A stretch of DNA of 64,000 nt from Tetrapyrgos nigripes (lineage: Eukaryota > Basidiomycota > Agaricomycetes > Agaricales > Campanellaceae), in NCBI GenBank assembly GCA_013368315.1, contig JAACJM010000049.1, forward strand, positions 1 to 64,000. The letters run 5' to 3'. Positions within the stretch are counted from its first letter, which is position 1. Each line of letters starts with the position of its first letter. Position numbers and translations under genes: made by a program. Shown here in pieces: positions 23,989 to 35,572 of this stretch. The notes under the pieces were generated by a model. That model saw only the letters and a program-made list of their open reading frames with translations, was not told the DNA's origin and did no database searches.

Positions 23989-24252
23989 TCAGCATACTGG
24001 ACCGATGCCGTGTCTCCCCTGATCCAAATAAGGCCACATTCCAGCATATGCCAAGTGCGTAAAAGGCGACGTCATTGAAGCAATGCCACATTCTGGTGAA
24101 GTTCGAAAAATCTCGAGACAAGTTATCATTGCTTGCTCTACCGGCCAGCTCAACTGGCCAAGGAGCTGAAGCAAGGCTGAGTGGTCTGAAGTGACTGATA
24201 CAGTCACAGTAAAAGTAAGAATAAGCACAAATGTACGATACCACTTCATCAT
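23989..24252 (-). CDS. possible small secreted protein (unrecognised)
   Basis: An 87-residue frame begins with a plausible signal peptide (MMKWYRTFVLILTFTVTVSV), followed by a short mature part with three cysteines. No family is recognised. The frame stands alone in intergenic DNA; an exon-intron extension cannot be excluded. It could also be chance. Confidence 0.3.
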   Translation of the reverse strand: MMKWYRTFVLILTFTVTVSVTSDHSALLQLLGQLSWPVEQAMITCLEIFRTSPECGIASMTSPFTHLAYAGMWPYLDQGRHGIGPVC

Positions 24253-24575
24253 GATCGTAGAATAAGAAAACTACATGCAGCCCTAGCAATACATAAACTA
24301 TACAAATAAGCTACGGGATAACTTAAGGGTTAAGGAGAGACTGAAGGACCACGTGAACTTAAGCTTGGAATGAATGGGAATGATGCTCAGAAGCCTTTCG
24401 ACATCCCAGCTACACTCATTCTCGACCAGTCAATAATTCCCCCTCCTTCAATCTTCTTGCACCCAAGGCCCCTTCCCTCTTCCTTCAAAAACCCATCCAC
24501 ATCCTCATACACCTTAACATGGACCAACCTCCGTATAACACTCTCCACATCAAACTTCTCCCCACACATCTTCAA

Positions 24576-26283
24576 CTACTCCAACACAGGCTTCGTCGTC
24601 CACCTTTTCGTACCCGTCACATCCCAGGCTACAGGTTCAAACCACCCTAAATGGCCTCCTCCGGGTGTAATCACCATTGTCGTCCAGTCACTGTCGATCT
24701 CCTCCTGTGTCTTTGGAAAAGACTGTACAACGGGGTCATCCGCAGCGTTTATAGCGAGTAACGGACGGCGGATTTCTTTGAGTGCGTCGTGGCTTCCTTC
24801 TGCAGCGTAGTACTCCTGTACGCCGACTTCGGTAGGGTAGCCCGCCAAAACCCGAGTGAAGGTCAAATCGAACTTGTCTAGAGCTGGAAAACGGAGGGCG
24901 AGAGCTTCGCTGACGGCTTCCGCTACGCCGACTCGTCCTTCGAGGATAGGAGAAAGAGGGTGTTCGACCCCGGGATCGATGGTTTACCAGATAAGGAGGT
25001 AGCGTGGCGTTGCACGAGTCCGACCATGTTGTTACCCATTCCTCGTGTCCAGAACTTCCCCATGAAGGAACCGGCGATTCTTCAGAAGAGAAGGTATGGT
25101 CAGTAAGGAAGAGAGGAATGAGGCTCTTGAAGTACTCGACTTACGCCATGCCATTGTGTGCAAGGTTCCAGGGCTAAATTCGTTCGGTGTGGTGTCAATA
25201 GAGACTTGACTTCAGAACAGAAGCAAGACGCGACTCACACAACCCAAGGCACATCCAGACAACAGCCGACATTGCGCACCTTCCTCTCCCATATACCTAA
25301 TCATCACATTCGCTCCTAGTGAGAATCCCAGACCTAGTAGAGGCGCTCTCGGATACTGTTTCGAGATGTAGAGCAATGCCGTTCTGAGGTCGTTCGTATT
25401 CCCAGCTGAATAGAGATTTTGCGATGTAATTGGGACGCCAGCGCCTTCAATTGGTTAATCAGATAGTAAGTAATCGTGAACGCTACAAAGACTCGCACGT
25501 ATCACAAAACTCACATCCTCGGAAGTTGACCACTACCGCTCTGTAACCTAGACCGCCTTTGTCCTTGGGAGTGCATGCTGGGGACAATATTGCGCGTATG
25601 TATCCCTCGTGTGAGCCTGGGTTGCGTCGAAGTCGTCAGGATGAGTGAAAAACGCGAAAGAGCACGAAATGTAGCTCACCACCGGTCAAGCCATGGCTGA
25701 CGACAACAATTGGCGTGTCATCGGGTAAAGCGTCGCGTTCTGGCGGTGTAAAATCTAAACCTCTGCATTCACAGCATACAGAGAAGAGACAGTCAGTCGA
25801 TAGAAGCGTTAGATCGGCGAAGTGAAGAAGCTTCTTTTACAGAGTCCCGCCATCTGTGAGGCGTAGGTACGTCCTAATATCGTATGGGTCAGTAAAACCC
25901 TGCGGCTACACAAAGATCATTCACCTCCGATATACGACAGGATCTACATTGGTGAAATCTCCCACAATACAGTATAGCGTTTGCATATGACCACTAGAGC
26001 AATGTGAAGATCGACGTTAATTAGTAAAGGGGATTGAAGGGGAAAAATCTGTAGTGTAAACGTACTTGAATAAAAACCATGGAGCCGTATACTTCTCAAC
26101 CAGACTTGGACAATTCTGCTCAACTAGAGCACTTATACATTCTTTATGTTTGAGAATACCCCTCGGGAGTGGTTTAGTGCGTGATTCTGGGGAAGATTCC
26201 GGAGAGGATTGCGAAGCTGGAGCTTCGACTCGCCTCTTGAGTGAGATCGCAACAGAGTCGACAGGAAAGATGATTTGAGGCAT
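24576..26283 (-). CDS. YheT/EMB8-family alpha/beta hydrolase with in-frame stop
   Basis: Nine exons on the minus strand: 26066-26283, 25925-25993, 25841-25873, 25680-25762, 25515-25616, 25239-25444, 25145-25173, 24988-25079, 24576-24937 (397 residues to the stop). Family features are NGHMQTLYCIVGDF, VVSHGLTGGSHEGYI, nucleophile elbow GLGFSLGANV, acid loop NAADDP, and His in GGGHLGWFE. The family includes yeast Eht1/Eeb1/Ymr210w esterases and acyltransferases that act on medium- and long-chain acyl groups. After VLE comes TAG (24576-24578), where relatives have Trp in a WLRxCGE-like motif. The frame then stays open for about 62 more codons (to 24387) with family-like sequence (LKMCGEKFDVESV). 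The catalytic triad lies before the stop, but the conserved tail is lost. Confidence 0.88.
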
Positions 26284-27156
26284 GTTAGTTTGCTGAATTG
26301 AAAATACAAAACAATAAAGGAGAGAGCTGGAATGAAAGAAAAAGAGAGGGGAAGGAAAAGAAGTTGAAGAGGGAAGAGAATGCGGGGAAGTCTTGCACAA
26401 CGCTCATCTGTTTTTTATCACCGTTGAGCGTTGCGAGGTATAATTATCACGCGTTACCTGCTTTCCGTTGCAAGCGGTAGCCAAGGCGGCGAAGTTTCCG
26501 AGAAGTCTCACTGCAACTTCAAGCTTGGCTCCGCGCGCGGTAGGAGGTAGAAAGAAGTCAACGAGAGAACAGGACATCACGATTATCACTCACAAACGTG
26601 CCATACCAGCTCTGCCTGAGTATCTTCAAGATGGAAAAAACCTTGCGCTGCAGACGAGTTCCAAACGACTTTGGGTCTCCCGACGGCCGCACGCATTGGG
26701 AACGCTTGCGGCTTATACTAATCAATCACCTTGCATAGCCTTTGGCAATGCGCCCTTATACTTACGTGCATCATTATACAGGAGTACTGACCGATGGGAA
26801 AGAAAAGAGGCACATAAGAGGAGACCAAGGGCAGATGAGGCAAGACCGACGCGGTCAGAACGCGTTTTGAAATTTGGACGTCTTTTATTTGTAGCGGAAG
26901 GTGATGCCAAACAGGAACCGAACCATGAGTTCTTGGTTCTAGCCTCGGGTAATACACTCCTCCTCACATCACAACCCGACTCCTCCTCTTCAATTATCCA
27001 GTCGGGGGCTTTGGCTGAAAGAACCAGCTATGGCCTGGTATTGGCCCACTGGGCTCAGAGAATGCAAAATCGGAACTACAGCTAGAGAGGCACGTTGACA
27101 ACGCGTTGAAGGTATAATCTATTCGCTGTAATGACTGTGTAGAACCTAAGTGACTT
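26284..27156. other. no confident gene
   Basis: Between two minus-strand genes: the terminator side of the methyltransferase-like gene and the promoter of the hydrolase. A 205-codon open frame on the plus strand (26468-27085) has no family resemblance and is probably chance. Confidence 0.5.
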
Positions 27157-28049
27157 CTAGTAAATGAAGGGAAAGAGCGTGTATGGGACCCTTTTGGCCC
27201 ATTCTCTCCACTGCTCGCCAAACTCTTCGGATAAAATTCCGTCCTCTGTCTTCGCTCTGATGGTTCCTCCCGTTCCTATCGGTGAGATTGCATGAATAAT
27301 GAAGGTGTTGGACATTGATTGATGACTCACCTAATGTCAATAGCCAGGAGGCGCATACAACTGCAGCTATCTTTCCGCTGATTGTCCTCATCACCCCGCT
27401 TTCGACAACCCATGAGCCCGGAGAACAGTTCCATACGAACATGCCTGCGATAATCATCCAAACACCGGTGTAGGCTGGATGCCTGGACGAGAATCTTGTA
27501 GTGAGACGTGGTGCGCAAAAGATAAAGCAGACTACTTACCTCACGACTCGGTATGGTCCAGTGGTGACGAGTTTATGATTGCTTTGTACGCTGACCTCAT
27601 AGGTAAACATCTTCCCTAGGACACGATAACATTGCCATCGCAGGAGCCCGCCTGTGATCATCAATCCAGTTCCAACGAGAAAAGGTCTCGTCAATAACCG
27701 TATTCGGTTTGGATCGCTGCCAAACATAAGATAGTCAAGGATCATCTTCGAGTACGGCCATTCCGGGTATCTTGTCGCAAGACATACAGCGGTTTCTGCC
27801 ATACCCAAGAACCAAACCATAGCCTGAGGTAGCGACGTTTAGTGCGTATACACCCACTCTACTAGCCCGAGCTCAAATGCGTACCTTCTGCCCAATAGTG
27901 ACGAATGCAATGCTCCGGAATAGAGTCTTCTCAACCCATCCATGATAGTTTCGCTTGGTCATCGGGGCCGGATTAGGTGAGGTGAATGCTTTGTGGTGAA
28001 GAGCCGCAGAGGCGAAGATGAGGGGTATCTTGAGAATTGAGGAGGCCAT
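27157..28049 (-). CDS. isoprenylcysteine carboxyl methyltransferase-like protein
   Basis: Four exons on the minus strand give 239 residues: 27885-28049, 27540-27823, 27331-27482, 27157-27275. Several hydrophobic segments fit an integral ER membrane protein. Family motifs are VTTGPYRVVRHPAYTG (cofactor-binding region) and the C-terminal LSEEFGEQWREWAKRVPY with L-F-P-F-I-Y. The ICMT/Ste14 family methylates the C-terminal farnesyl-cysteine of Ras-like proteins and of basidiomycete pheromones. Agaricomycetes carry several paralogues of uncertain substrate, so this may not be the main Ste14. The initiator ATG at 28049 is the first in frame. Confidence 0.9.
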
Positions 28050-28527
28050 GGTGGGTTTTTCTCAACACGTCCACGACCACCGTGTTTAAATAAACCACTT
28101 CGGTAATGTATGATTGATATCATGAAGTCCCCATCGTTTGTATGTATGTTGATGTGATTGAGAGTAAAAAAAGACGATGTAGGTCCATTCTTTTCCCACT
28201 GAAACAATTTCCCGTTGGGCTCGTACTTACCACTCAAGACTCAGATTATCAGATAATACCGACGATGAGGGTAAGTGTCATTCGCTGCCTGTCTCAGAGG
28301 CTGTAAAGGCTCATCTACCGGCCAGCGATTCCTGAAACTACAGAGTCACTGTAAACGGCGAGTACGGAAGTGTTGTCTATTTGAAGACAACAACATTTCT
28401 CTCAAGGGCTTTCCCTGCCGAGTTTGACTCAATCGCATAGATATTTATCTACTCAGTTGTTTGAATCCGTATTCACTTTCTCGCTACAGTCATCCACGCG
28501 TTGGTGGAGCCGGTTTTTCAAGAATCC

Positions 28528-28733
28528 ATGGATTTCCAGGAGCGCCGTCTTCAAAAAAAGCAATCAAAATTGTGATGGATGGCCATAGCAACCAGGCTCC
28601 CTCCTAAACTTCATGGAAATCTATGGTTTCATGGATTTCCAGGAGGGCAGTCCTTCAAAAAAAAGCAATCAATTGTGATGAGTGGCCACAGCAACCAGGC
28701 TCCCTCCTAAACTTCATAGAAATCTATGGTGGA
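28528..28733. repeat. tandem duplication of a 103-bp unit
   Basis: The sequence starting ATGGATTTCCAGGAG at 28528 is repeated from 28631 with about ten differences, up to CTTCATAGAAATCTATGG. It lies upstream of the seven-helix membrane protein gene and ends about 200 bp before its start codon. Confidence 0.85.
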
Positions 28734-28838
28734 AGGCTCGTAAACGGCAACCCCAGAATATCTTCTCCATTAAGATACTGTTCAGTGGGGGCGGAGCCGC
28801 TGCCTTGTGCATACAGCGGTAAAAGCCCCCACCCCGGT

Positions 28839-28845
28839 TATAAAG
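28839..28845 (+). promoter_or_regulatory. TATA box of the seven-helix protein gene
   Basis: TATAAAG, followed closely by a second TATAAAT, lies about 90 bp before the ATG at 28933. Confidence 0.5.
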
Positions 28846-28932
28846 GTATAAATTTTCGTATCAAGCGACTTGCTCCGTCTGCTCCTCTCTTTCTTGCTTT
28901 GTCGCTCTGGAGCTACCTAACTTTTACTAGCC

Positions 28933-30864
28933 ATGGCAGTTCAACAAATAACTCTAGCCCAAGCAGAACTCATCGGTCTGATTGTTCACACTTGTCTATT
29001 CGGTGAGTGCTATGACTTCTTTTCCGGTCCCTTTCTCCTGTCAGCCCAAGCCTTTCCTTGGCAGTGGTTTTCTATTCTGCTATTTTCTATACGTCTTCAG
29101 GAGCTAATCTCTGTGCCTTGCCTTGGGGGTACATATAGGGATCTACATCGTACTCTTCGTCAGGACTTTGCCATTCGACTTAGGCGATCGTTCCTCGCTA
29201 CGATTCAGGGACACCAACAAAGGTCTGTCTGCTTCTCATTCTCATTCCAACTTCTCCCTCGTCCCTGACTGACTGGGGTTGACACCAAATCTCCTAGTTC
29301 TATTCACGGCAAACTGTCTGTTGTTTGCCCTCATCTTTGCTGTATGTCTGCCCAAGAATCCCTAACCCTTCTCTCGCGACTTCGTCCTGACATGATCGAT
29401 AATTATTTGTTTTTCAGCACTGGGTCGTCCAGATACATCGTAGTCAGAAGGCGTTCATAAAAACGGCTGGAGAACCATTGATAGAAGGCACAATAGACCC
29501 AGCCACCGCATTCTATGCGTTCCCCGCAGATCCTCTGAATCTTCTGAAGGAAGCGCTCTATCTGACGCAGACTTTCGTAGGGGATTGTACTATGGTGAGG
29601 CCGTTTCAACGTCATCGTCCGTAGCGAGAAAGGCCCTTTCTGATGAAGACTTTTGGTGCAGATATATCGTCTCTGGGTTGTCTACAATAAAAATTTCTAC
29701 ATCACTATTCTACCGATTATGATCATGATCGTGTATCTCGGTGCGTCTAGTCTTCTTCAACCCAGTTTTCATACAATGCATAATGATTTAACTCTCGCGC
29801 ACAGTCAGTGCCATTGCTGTGGACATTGCACTCGGCTTGACCAAGCCGGGAGAAGACATCTTCATATCCACCGCAGGGCGATGGGCGATTATGGTGTTTT
29901 GTACTACTGTGGCGTAAGTTCTTCATCTTCTCCAGGAATTGGGGATTGATAGAAGATTCTGTATTGTCTAGCACCAATATCCTCACTACTTGTGCGTCAT
30001 TTTTCCTGTTATCCCTATGGATTTCAGGCTGAGATTGGTTTTCTGACTTGATGGCATGGCTTAGCCCTCATCATATATCGTGTCTACACTATCCAGAAAC
30101 GAGTCCATGGTGGCAGGGGTGGCAATGTTCTGGTCAGTTTTTTTTTTGTGGATATGATCCGTATTGCCATTGATTGAGCGCGCTTTCATCGACAGTCGGT
30201 CTTGCACATTATGATAGAGAGTGCATTCTTATACACGTCAGTCTCAGTCTACCTGAAAACCCGTTCCCTCGTTAAGACACCTCGGCCCCGAAACTCACCC
30301 AATTTCTACGTCCCTTCATCGTTTCACAGGATAACCGCCATTCTTACACTCATCGGGTACAGCAGTAAGATGACTTGGCAATTTATCACTATTGACATGG
30401 TGGGTCCAAGTCCAGATTCCGTTCTTCGATCTTCAGCCTGCTAACGACCCTTCTTTCTCTTTGTTCTATATATATCCAGATCTCCCCGATAATTGTGAGG
30501 TTTCCCTTTAGTTCTAAAACCCCGTCTCCGTCTTCCCGCTCATTTGATTCTTATTATTATTTTTTTCATTTTCATTCCATTATATGTATAACATATGCAG
30601 GGAATCTCATTCACCCTCATTGCCGTCCGTGTCAATCGCCACAACTCTATAAGTGATAGCACCGCGCAGCACAGCTCCAACGTCGTACGGATTACCGGCC
30701 GTGGCCCCGAAAATCGTCGGGAAGAGATTGGATTGGGGAGTCTCGGAGGCGGAGGGTTGAGTGTTAGTGTTTCTCAGCAAATTACGAAGCATTCAGATGT
30801 GAGTAGGGAGTCTATTGATTTGGATAAAGATGTGGAAGAGCAGGGGAAGACTAGGGCGTTTTGA
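28933..30864 (+). CDS. seven-helix integral membrane protein of an Agaricomycete family
   Basis: Eleven exons give 377 residues: 28933-29002, 29139-29222, 29298-29341, 29418-29594, 29662-29740, 29805-29913, 29972-29991, 30065-30132, 30196-30399, 30480-30494, 30601-30864. About seven hydrophobic segments are visible, among them GLIVHTCLFGIYIVLFV, VLFTANCLLFALIFAHWVVQ, FYITILPIMIMIVYL, and ISPIIGISFTLIAVRVN at the end. A polar loop with KTAGEPLIEG lies before TM3, and IYRLWVVYNK is typical of the family. The last 90 residues are a polar, probably cytoplasmic tail. Such proteins are abundant in mushrooms and have no known function; a receptor-like role is only speculation. Exon 10 is 15 nt and exon 7 is 20 nt. 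Confidence 0.88.
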
Positions 30865-31082
30865 GAGCTTGTTGCCTAGACGAAGTTGGAGAAAGTAGAC
30901 GACCTTAGACCAAAGAAAAGAAAAAAGGAAACCAGGATACAATATGATGTGTATCGTCAGTCACTCTTTTATCTTACTTATTCGTAGTCGTTATTCACGT
31001 CTTGACCGCTATCGCTTTCACTGTATAACTTGATTTCCGGATATCCTACATTTGAAAAGTACCACATACACTTTTAACCATG

Positions 31083-32669
31083 TCAATCACGACCCAGTGC
31101 CTCCTCAAGCAATTCCAACGCCCTAGACGCGGATCCCCATGACATCGAATACCCCAGCCCGGTATGCCCATAATTATATACAACGGGTACTTTCTTCTGT
31201 CTCTCTTCCCCGGGCTCATTATCCGCCTCGTCACTGGCAGACACCAAATCAACTTCCAACCGAATACCACCAACTCTACCAGGTCTCAACCCACATGCTT
31301 CGCCTATGATAAGTTTGCGCAATTCGTCTTTGGGGTCCGTCGAGTCGGGATTGGTGCCGGTAGAGGAGATGGGTACGAGCTCGGGACAGAGTTTGAGAGT
31401 CCGCTGGAGGATGGATTCTGTGATTTCTGGACGGGGGCGGGCGTACCTTGGAGGAAGAAAGGTTAATGCATTAGCGATATACTTGCAGATGGACTCAAAA
31501 AGCCTCGACTTACCAGTCATTTGGTGTGTAAATCCCACCCAGTACGACCTAGATCACGATGAGGATCAGTATGTGTACCTGTACCCGTTATGCTGAAGCG
31601 TAATTGACTGTACCCACCGTTCCACTTCTACGAGGAAGAACATATGTATCTCCACCATCTTCCTCATCCTTCATCCGTGCCTTCTTAATCCACGGAGCCT
31701 TCACCCACACCGTCTGTCCTCGTACGGGAATAACCGCGTCATCTTCTACTCCTCCAAGTGTTCGTGCGCCGAGCCCTGTACAGACGATGATAGCGTCTGC
31801 TTTAGGAATTTTCGTTTTCGGTTCCGAATCAGACTGAGTTCCAAGTTCTTCAAACGATAGCTCCGGTGCTTTCCCGCCGAGTAGTTGATGAATATGTTGC
31901 ACCTTTGCGCGTAGGGTACGTCCTCCTGCTTTGCGGAATCTGGCCATGAGGTATGGGAGGTATGGTTCTGGTTCAATAGTAAGAGAGTTGACTTCGACGA
32001 TGGTTCCTTTTCCGGATGGATTGCGGGTGGCTTTACACTGTAAGGCGAGATAGGAGTGGATTGGGGTATTGATGAGTGTTCAAGTTTAGTGCGTGAGTCT
32101 TTGTTTTCAAAGCGAGACTTACGTCAGTGTGCCATGGCTTTCCGTAAACTTTCAAGGCTTCTTCGTCACTCAGAGTTTCGACAACATGCCACTCTAGAGG
32201 AAGCCTGAGGAAACAGTGCTCTGCTTCGCTTTCTGAAGAGGACAGGTCCCACATTGTGCGGAACGTGTCTTCTGTAAGTTCTGAAGGAGGGCGTTAAGAT
32301 TTCGAGCAGCTAGAAGAAAGAGTGATTGGGCGCACTGTGCTCTAACGAGCCTTCATCTGGAAACCCTGTCTGTACGGCGCCCTGTTGAGGACAGAGTCAG
32401 TAAGGAAGCTCAAGGAAAGGCTTCATGCAAACTGACAGCCCAATAACTAGTATACTTTTCAGACCGTTCCGGATGGTTCGTGTCCTCCATAAATTGCTCT
32501 GAGATAAGCGTGGTTGAGTAACCTCGTTCTTGGATCTTCACCGCTGTACTGAGACCAATTACACCTGAAAGTATCAGAAAATGGTTTAGTCACAATGAGT
32601 CATTACTGAAAGTAGTCACTCACCAGCACCAATGACAACAACTTGAATGGAGGACTGCATCTCTGCCAT
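31083..32669 (-). CDS. D-amino-acid oxidase
   Basis: Seven exons on the minus strand give 398 residues: 32624-32669, 32437-32564, 32336-32381, 32123-32280, 31618-32037, 31514-31548, 31083-31446. The FAD-binding Rossmann motif is near the start (VVVIGAGVIGLSTAVKI). Later come YTSYWAGA, CTGLGARTLGG, VVLGGIYTPNDW, the substrate-binding Arg in GLRPGRVGGIRLE, and the C-terminal NYGHTGLGYSMSWGSA. The enzyme deaminates D-amino acids to 2-oxo acids with release of ammonia and peroxide. Many fungal homologues end in a peroxisomal SKL-type signal, but this one ends in LGRD, so a cytosolic location is possible. It is divergent from the Ser-rich gene at 33335, sharing a region of about 660 bp. Confidence 0.95.
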
Positions 32670-33334
32670 GGGCGACCTCAAGAGAAGGAGGAGTTTTATG
32701 AACTCCCCCGGCGGAACAGCGGGGTTCCGGGATACATGACTCTACACGTCGCCGGGGCCATCAGTGACGACGACTGAGTGATATTGGCGTCTAGACTCGA
32801 GCTTCGGACCTTCTGTTGTTCCGCAGCGTATTGCCCTTCAGGTTCCTTGGAAAAATGAGAGATTTTAGTCGTTGTAGTCCTCGAGCGCTTGACACTAGGC
32901 TCTTGGTTCAAGTTGGTTTTCGAGTTCAGCTATCGGAGTTTCAATGCTTTGTCATGGGCGCTTGGTTTGTTTAGGCGCCTTCTCTGCTTCATTTCTACTC
33001 TTCTACTCTCTGGACCTCCATTTTCTACCATAAGCACCTTTATTTGCCATAGGTACGCGTATCTTGATCTTCACTGATGGGCGGGTAGCTGAAATTATGC
33101 GTGTCTGCAGTATACAGTCCATTTAACTTGGAAACGACCTTTTACGAAAATCACGACTCCCTTTGAACGAAATCTTCACGACGAATCACTCGCCTTGTTC
33201 TTAGAGACAACATGTCTTTGCCAAACAGCCATAGAGTTACTGAAGACCCATTTTGGAGCGCCAGGCTTACAGGAATGAAGGTATACTGAACTGTCCATCC
33301 ATAGTCTAACATCTTACGAACCAAAAAAAAAACC
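32670..33334. other. divergent intergenic region
   Basis: Shared upstream region of the D-amino-acid oxidase gene (minus) and the Ser-rich gene (plus). A pyrimidine-rich stretch lies around 32970-33030. No clear TATA box. Confidence 0.45.
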
Positions 33335-35572
33335 ATGCAGCAGCGTCAAACGAACCCTGCTCCTGCTCCTCCTATCCTCCAAGCAGAGCTAGCGCAGCCC
33401 GAATTCTCCAAATCCTCGTCTCTTTCTCCACAGCGAGAGCCTCATTTCCTACCGGACGTCTCAGCAGAATGGCCCATGGAATGCCCATCTGCTCCTCGTT
33501 TCCCGTCTGTCGCGTCCTTTGACGCGCCTGATGACCTTCCAGATCTCACCTTCTCCTCATCCTCCCCGTTATTTGACACTTTGCACTCACCTATCTCCAA
33601 TTCGGAACGCATTTGTCCAGAGACGCCGGATTCAGATAGTTCAACACGCTCTTCGGGCGAGGTCGAACCTACGGTAATTGGACTGGGTCTTAGTCTTGGC
33701 GAAGGCGAGATCACCCTTGACGAGATCAAGTCGTTTGGTGGTTATGGTCTCGTAAGACTGGGATTGATTCCGATTAACGCCGTTCCTCAATCACCCACCA
33801 TCCCCAGTCCTAAAAGCAGGTCTTCACAGGAGCTCTCAGACACGTTTCTGAAGGAACTCGAGGATCACTACTTGGACGAGGCCAATGACGCGCACATATT
33901 CACATTCCCGAGCTCTTCCACCGTCAAAGACCTACGTAATTGTCAGGCCGACGACGGTATGACTGAGTCCATAGACTCAGTCGACTTCAACATCACCAAA
34001 GCCATCGCCACTTCGTCCACAACATCTACGTCGACCACAGGGTCTCCCAGTCCTTCACGTTTCCGTGTTCCAGCATCTGCCCGTATTCCTATCGAGTTGA
34101 GCTACCGGTCACCTCCCAGAATGTCTTCCTGGTTCCAGTTGTCGATCTCAACAGCTGGTAGTCCTTCTCCTCTTCCTCGAAGTGCTCCAACGTTCACTCC
34201 AATGCCTGCTTCTGACTCCAGCGCGACCATCAAGGGCAATGATGATCCTGTTGGCCAACCTGGTACCGAGCAGTCTGCAGCTTTGGCTACAGACAACAAA
34301 TGCCCAGCTTCTGCTTTGTCCACGTTCACTCGTCGTTCTTCGGCTTCTTCTGCCCTGGGCAAGCCTCACCTGAAAGGTTTAGGTCGGTCCATGTCAACCT
34401 CAGGAACCAGGTTCACCGCCAAACGCGCACTAGGTGACATTTCAGAACCGAAGGCCAACGGCGTCGAAGTAGAAAGTGGTAGACGGCTACAGCGTCCCGC
34501 TAGTGTTGTCGGTGTCTGTCGTGGTCCTGATGGAGAGGATCTGGATAGAAGGCAGATTCGTGCTAGGCCTAGGTCAAGCATCACCAGCACAACTACCTTA
34601 TCCTCCACGTCTACATCCTGCTCTTTGCCGTGCACCACCTCTCGTATCCCAGAACGTAGCCTTTTGCAGAAGCGTCAGGCAGCAGACCGTCCCTCGTCGT
34701 CGTTGTCCATGGCTTCTAGATGTGCTTCCGTCGGGACGGGTGTAGAGGTCTCCACTTCTACTCGGCCCGAGAGCGTTATTGGGATCTGTGGAACTGGGAT
34801 TGATACTCAGAGTGGTACTCTCCTCACTCGTTCCAACTCTAATTCCAGTTCCAGCTCTGGTCCTGGTAGTGCCCGTCCCCATCTCCCACGTGCTCGAACA
34901 ACAACAACTCTTTCTCTTTCCTCCTCGTCTCGTTTTTCGGGGAATACTGGTATGCGGCGACCTGTCAGCGTTTTGGGTGTTTCTGGTTCTGCCTCTGCCT
35001 CTGGTGATGATGGTCATGCTCGGAAGAGGTTGTCCTTGGGTAGAAGTAGCAGTGCCAGTACTGATGCTCATATCACGGCCATGGCGAAGCCTAGGAATAG
35101 GACTGGGACCAGGACTAGAACTATATCATCGTCCTCTCACCTCTCAGAGAACGTCATCCCAGCTTCCATTCCCGTCCACGTGACTTCTCGTCGTTCCAGT
35201 TTGTATTCTCTGTCTTCTGGGTCTGAGAAGAGTGTCGTTCTCTCAGATGTTGGTATCAATGGGATTGGGAATGAGGAAGGGAAAAAGGATAGGAGTAATA
35301 GCGCTGTCAGCGTGAAGCCGCAGAGAAAGTCAAGGGATTTGTCGGCTTCGACTTTTGCTAGTGCCATGAAGCAGAATTTGAGTGGGCTGGGAATGGGGAA
35401 GGGAGTGGGTTTGAGGAAGAAGAGGATGGGGAATGTGAGTGGAAATGGAGGTGGTGCCGGTGCAGGAGGAGCTGGAGGCGTCCATGTTGGTGTTGGTGTC
35501 GACGTTGATACTGCTGCAGGGCTGAAGAGAACGACGACTACGACTACGACGAGTCCTAGGAGGTGGAGGTGA
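33335..35572 (+). CDS. large Ser/Thr-rich, low-complexity protein
   Basis: A single uninterrupted frame of 745 residues, unusual for this intron-rich region. The protein is mostly Ser, Thr, Pro and Gly and probably disordered. Two ordered-looking pieces stand out: GEGEITLDEIKSFGGYGLVRLGLIP (about residues 123-148) and ETFLKELEDHYLDE-like (SDTFLKELEDHYLDEAND, about 170-187). A motif RPxSVxGVC/ISG recurs three to four times (near residues 392, 492, 553; RPASVVGVC, RPESVIGIC, RPVSVLGVS). I recognise no domain. The ATG at 33335 follows an A-rich tract and is the first in frame. Confidence 0.8.
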   Translation: MQQRQTNPAPAPPILQAELAQPEFSKSSSLSPQREPHFLPDVSAEWPMECPSAPRFPSVASFDAPDDLPDLTFSSSSPLFDTLHSPISNSERICPETPDSDSSTRSSGEVEPTVIGLGLSLGEGEITLDEIKSFGGYGLVRLGLIPINAVPQSPTIPSPKSRSSQELSDTFLKELEDHYLDEANDAHIFTFPSSSTVKDLRNCQADDGMTESIDSVDFNITKAIATSSTTSTSTTGSPSPSRFRVPASARIPIELSYRSPPRMSSWFQLSISTAGSPSPLPRSAPTFTPMPASDSSATIKGNDDPVGQPGTEQSAALATDNKCPASALSTFTRRSSASSALGKPHLKGLGRSMSTSGTRFTAKRALGDISEPKANGVEVESGRRLQRPASVVGVCRGPDGEDLDRRQIRARPRSSITSTTTLSSTSTSCSLPCTTSRIPERSLLQKRQAADRPSSSLSMASRCASVGTGVEVSTSTRPESVIGICGTGIDTQSGTLLTRSNSNSSSSSGPGSARPHLPRARTTTTLSLSSSSRFSGNTGMRRPVSVLGVSGSASASGDDGHARKRLSLGRSSSASTDAHITAMAKPRNRTGTRTRTISSSSHLSENVIPASIPVHVTSRRSSLYSLSSGSEKSVVLSDVGINGIGNEEGKKDRSNSAVSVKPQRKSRDLSASTFASAMKQNLSGLGMGKGVGLRKKRMGNVSGNGGGAGAGGAGGVHVGVGVDVDTAAGLKRTTTTTTTSPRRWR

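Noticed and set aside
24900..25000. Apparent frameshift in the hydrolase gene
   Set aside because: A 50-nt GT-AG intron (24938-24987) with a pyrimidine tract restores the frame exactly; only the TAG at 24576 remains unexplained.
26468..27085. 205-codon open frame on the plus strand
   Set aside because: No family resemblance, odd composition, no partner exons. It lies in the shared flank between two well-supported minus-strand genes; most likely chance.
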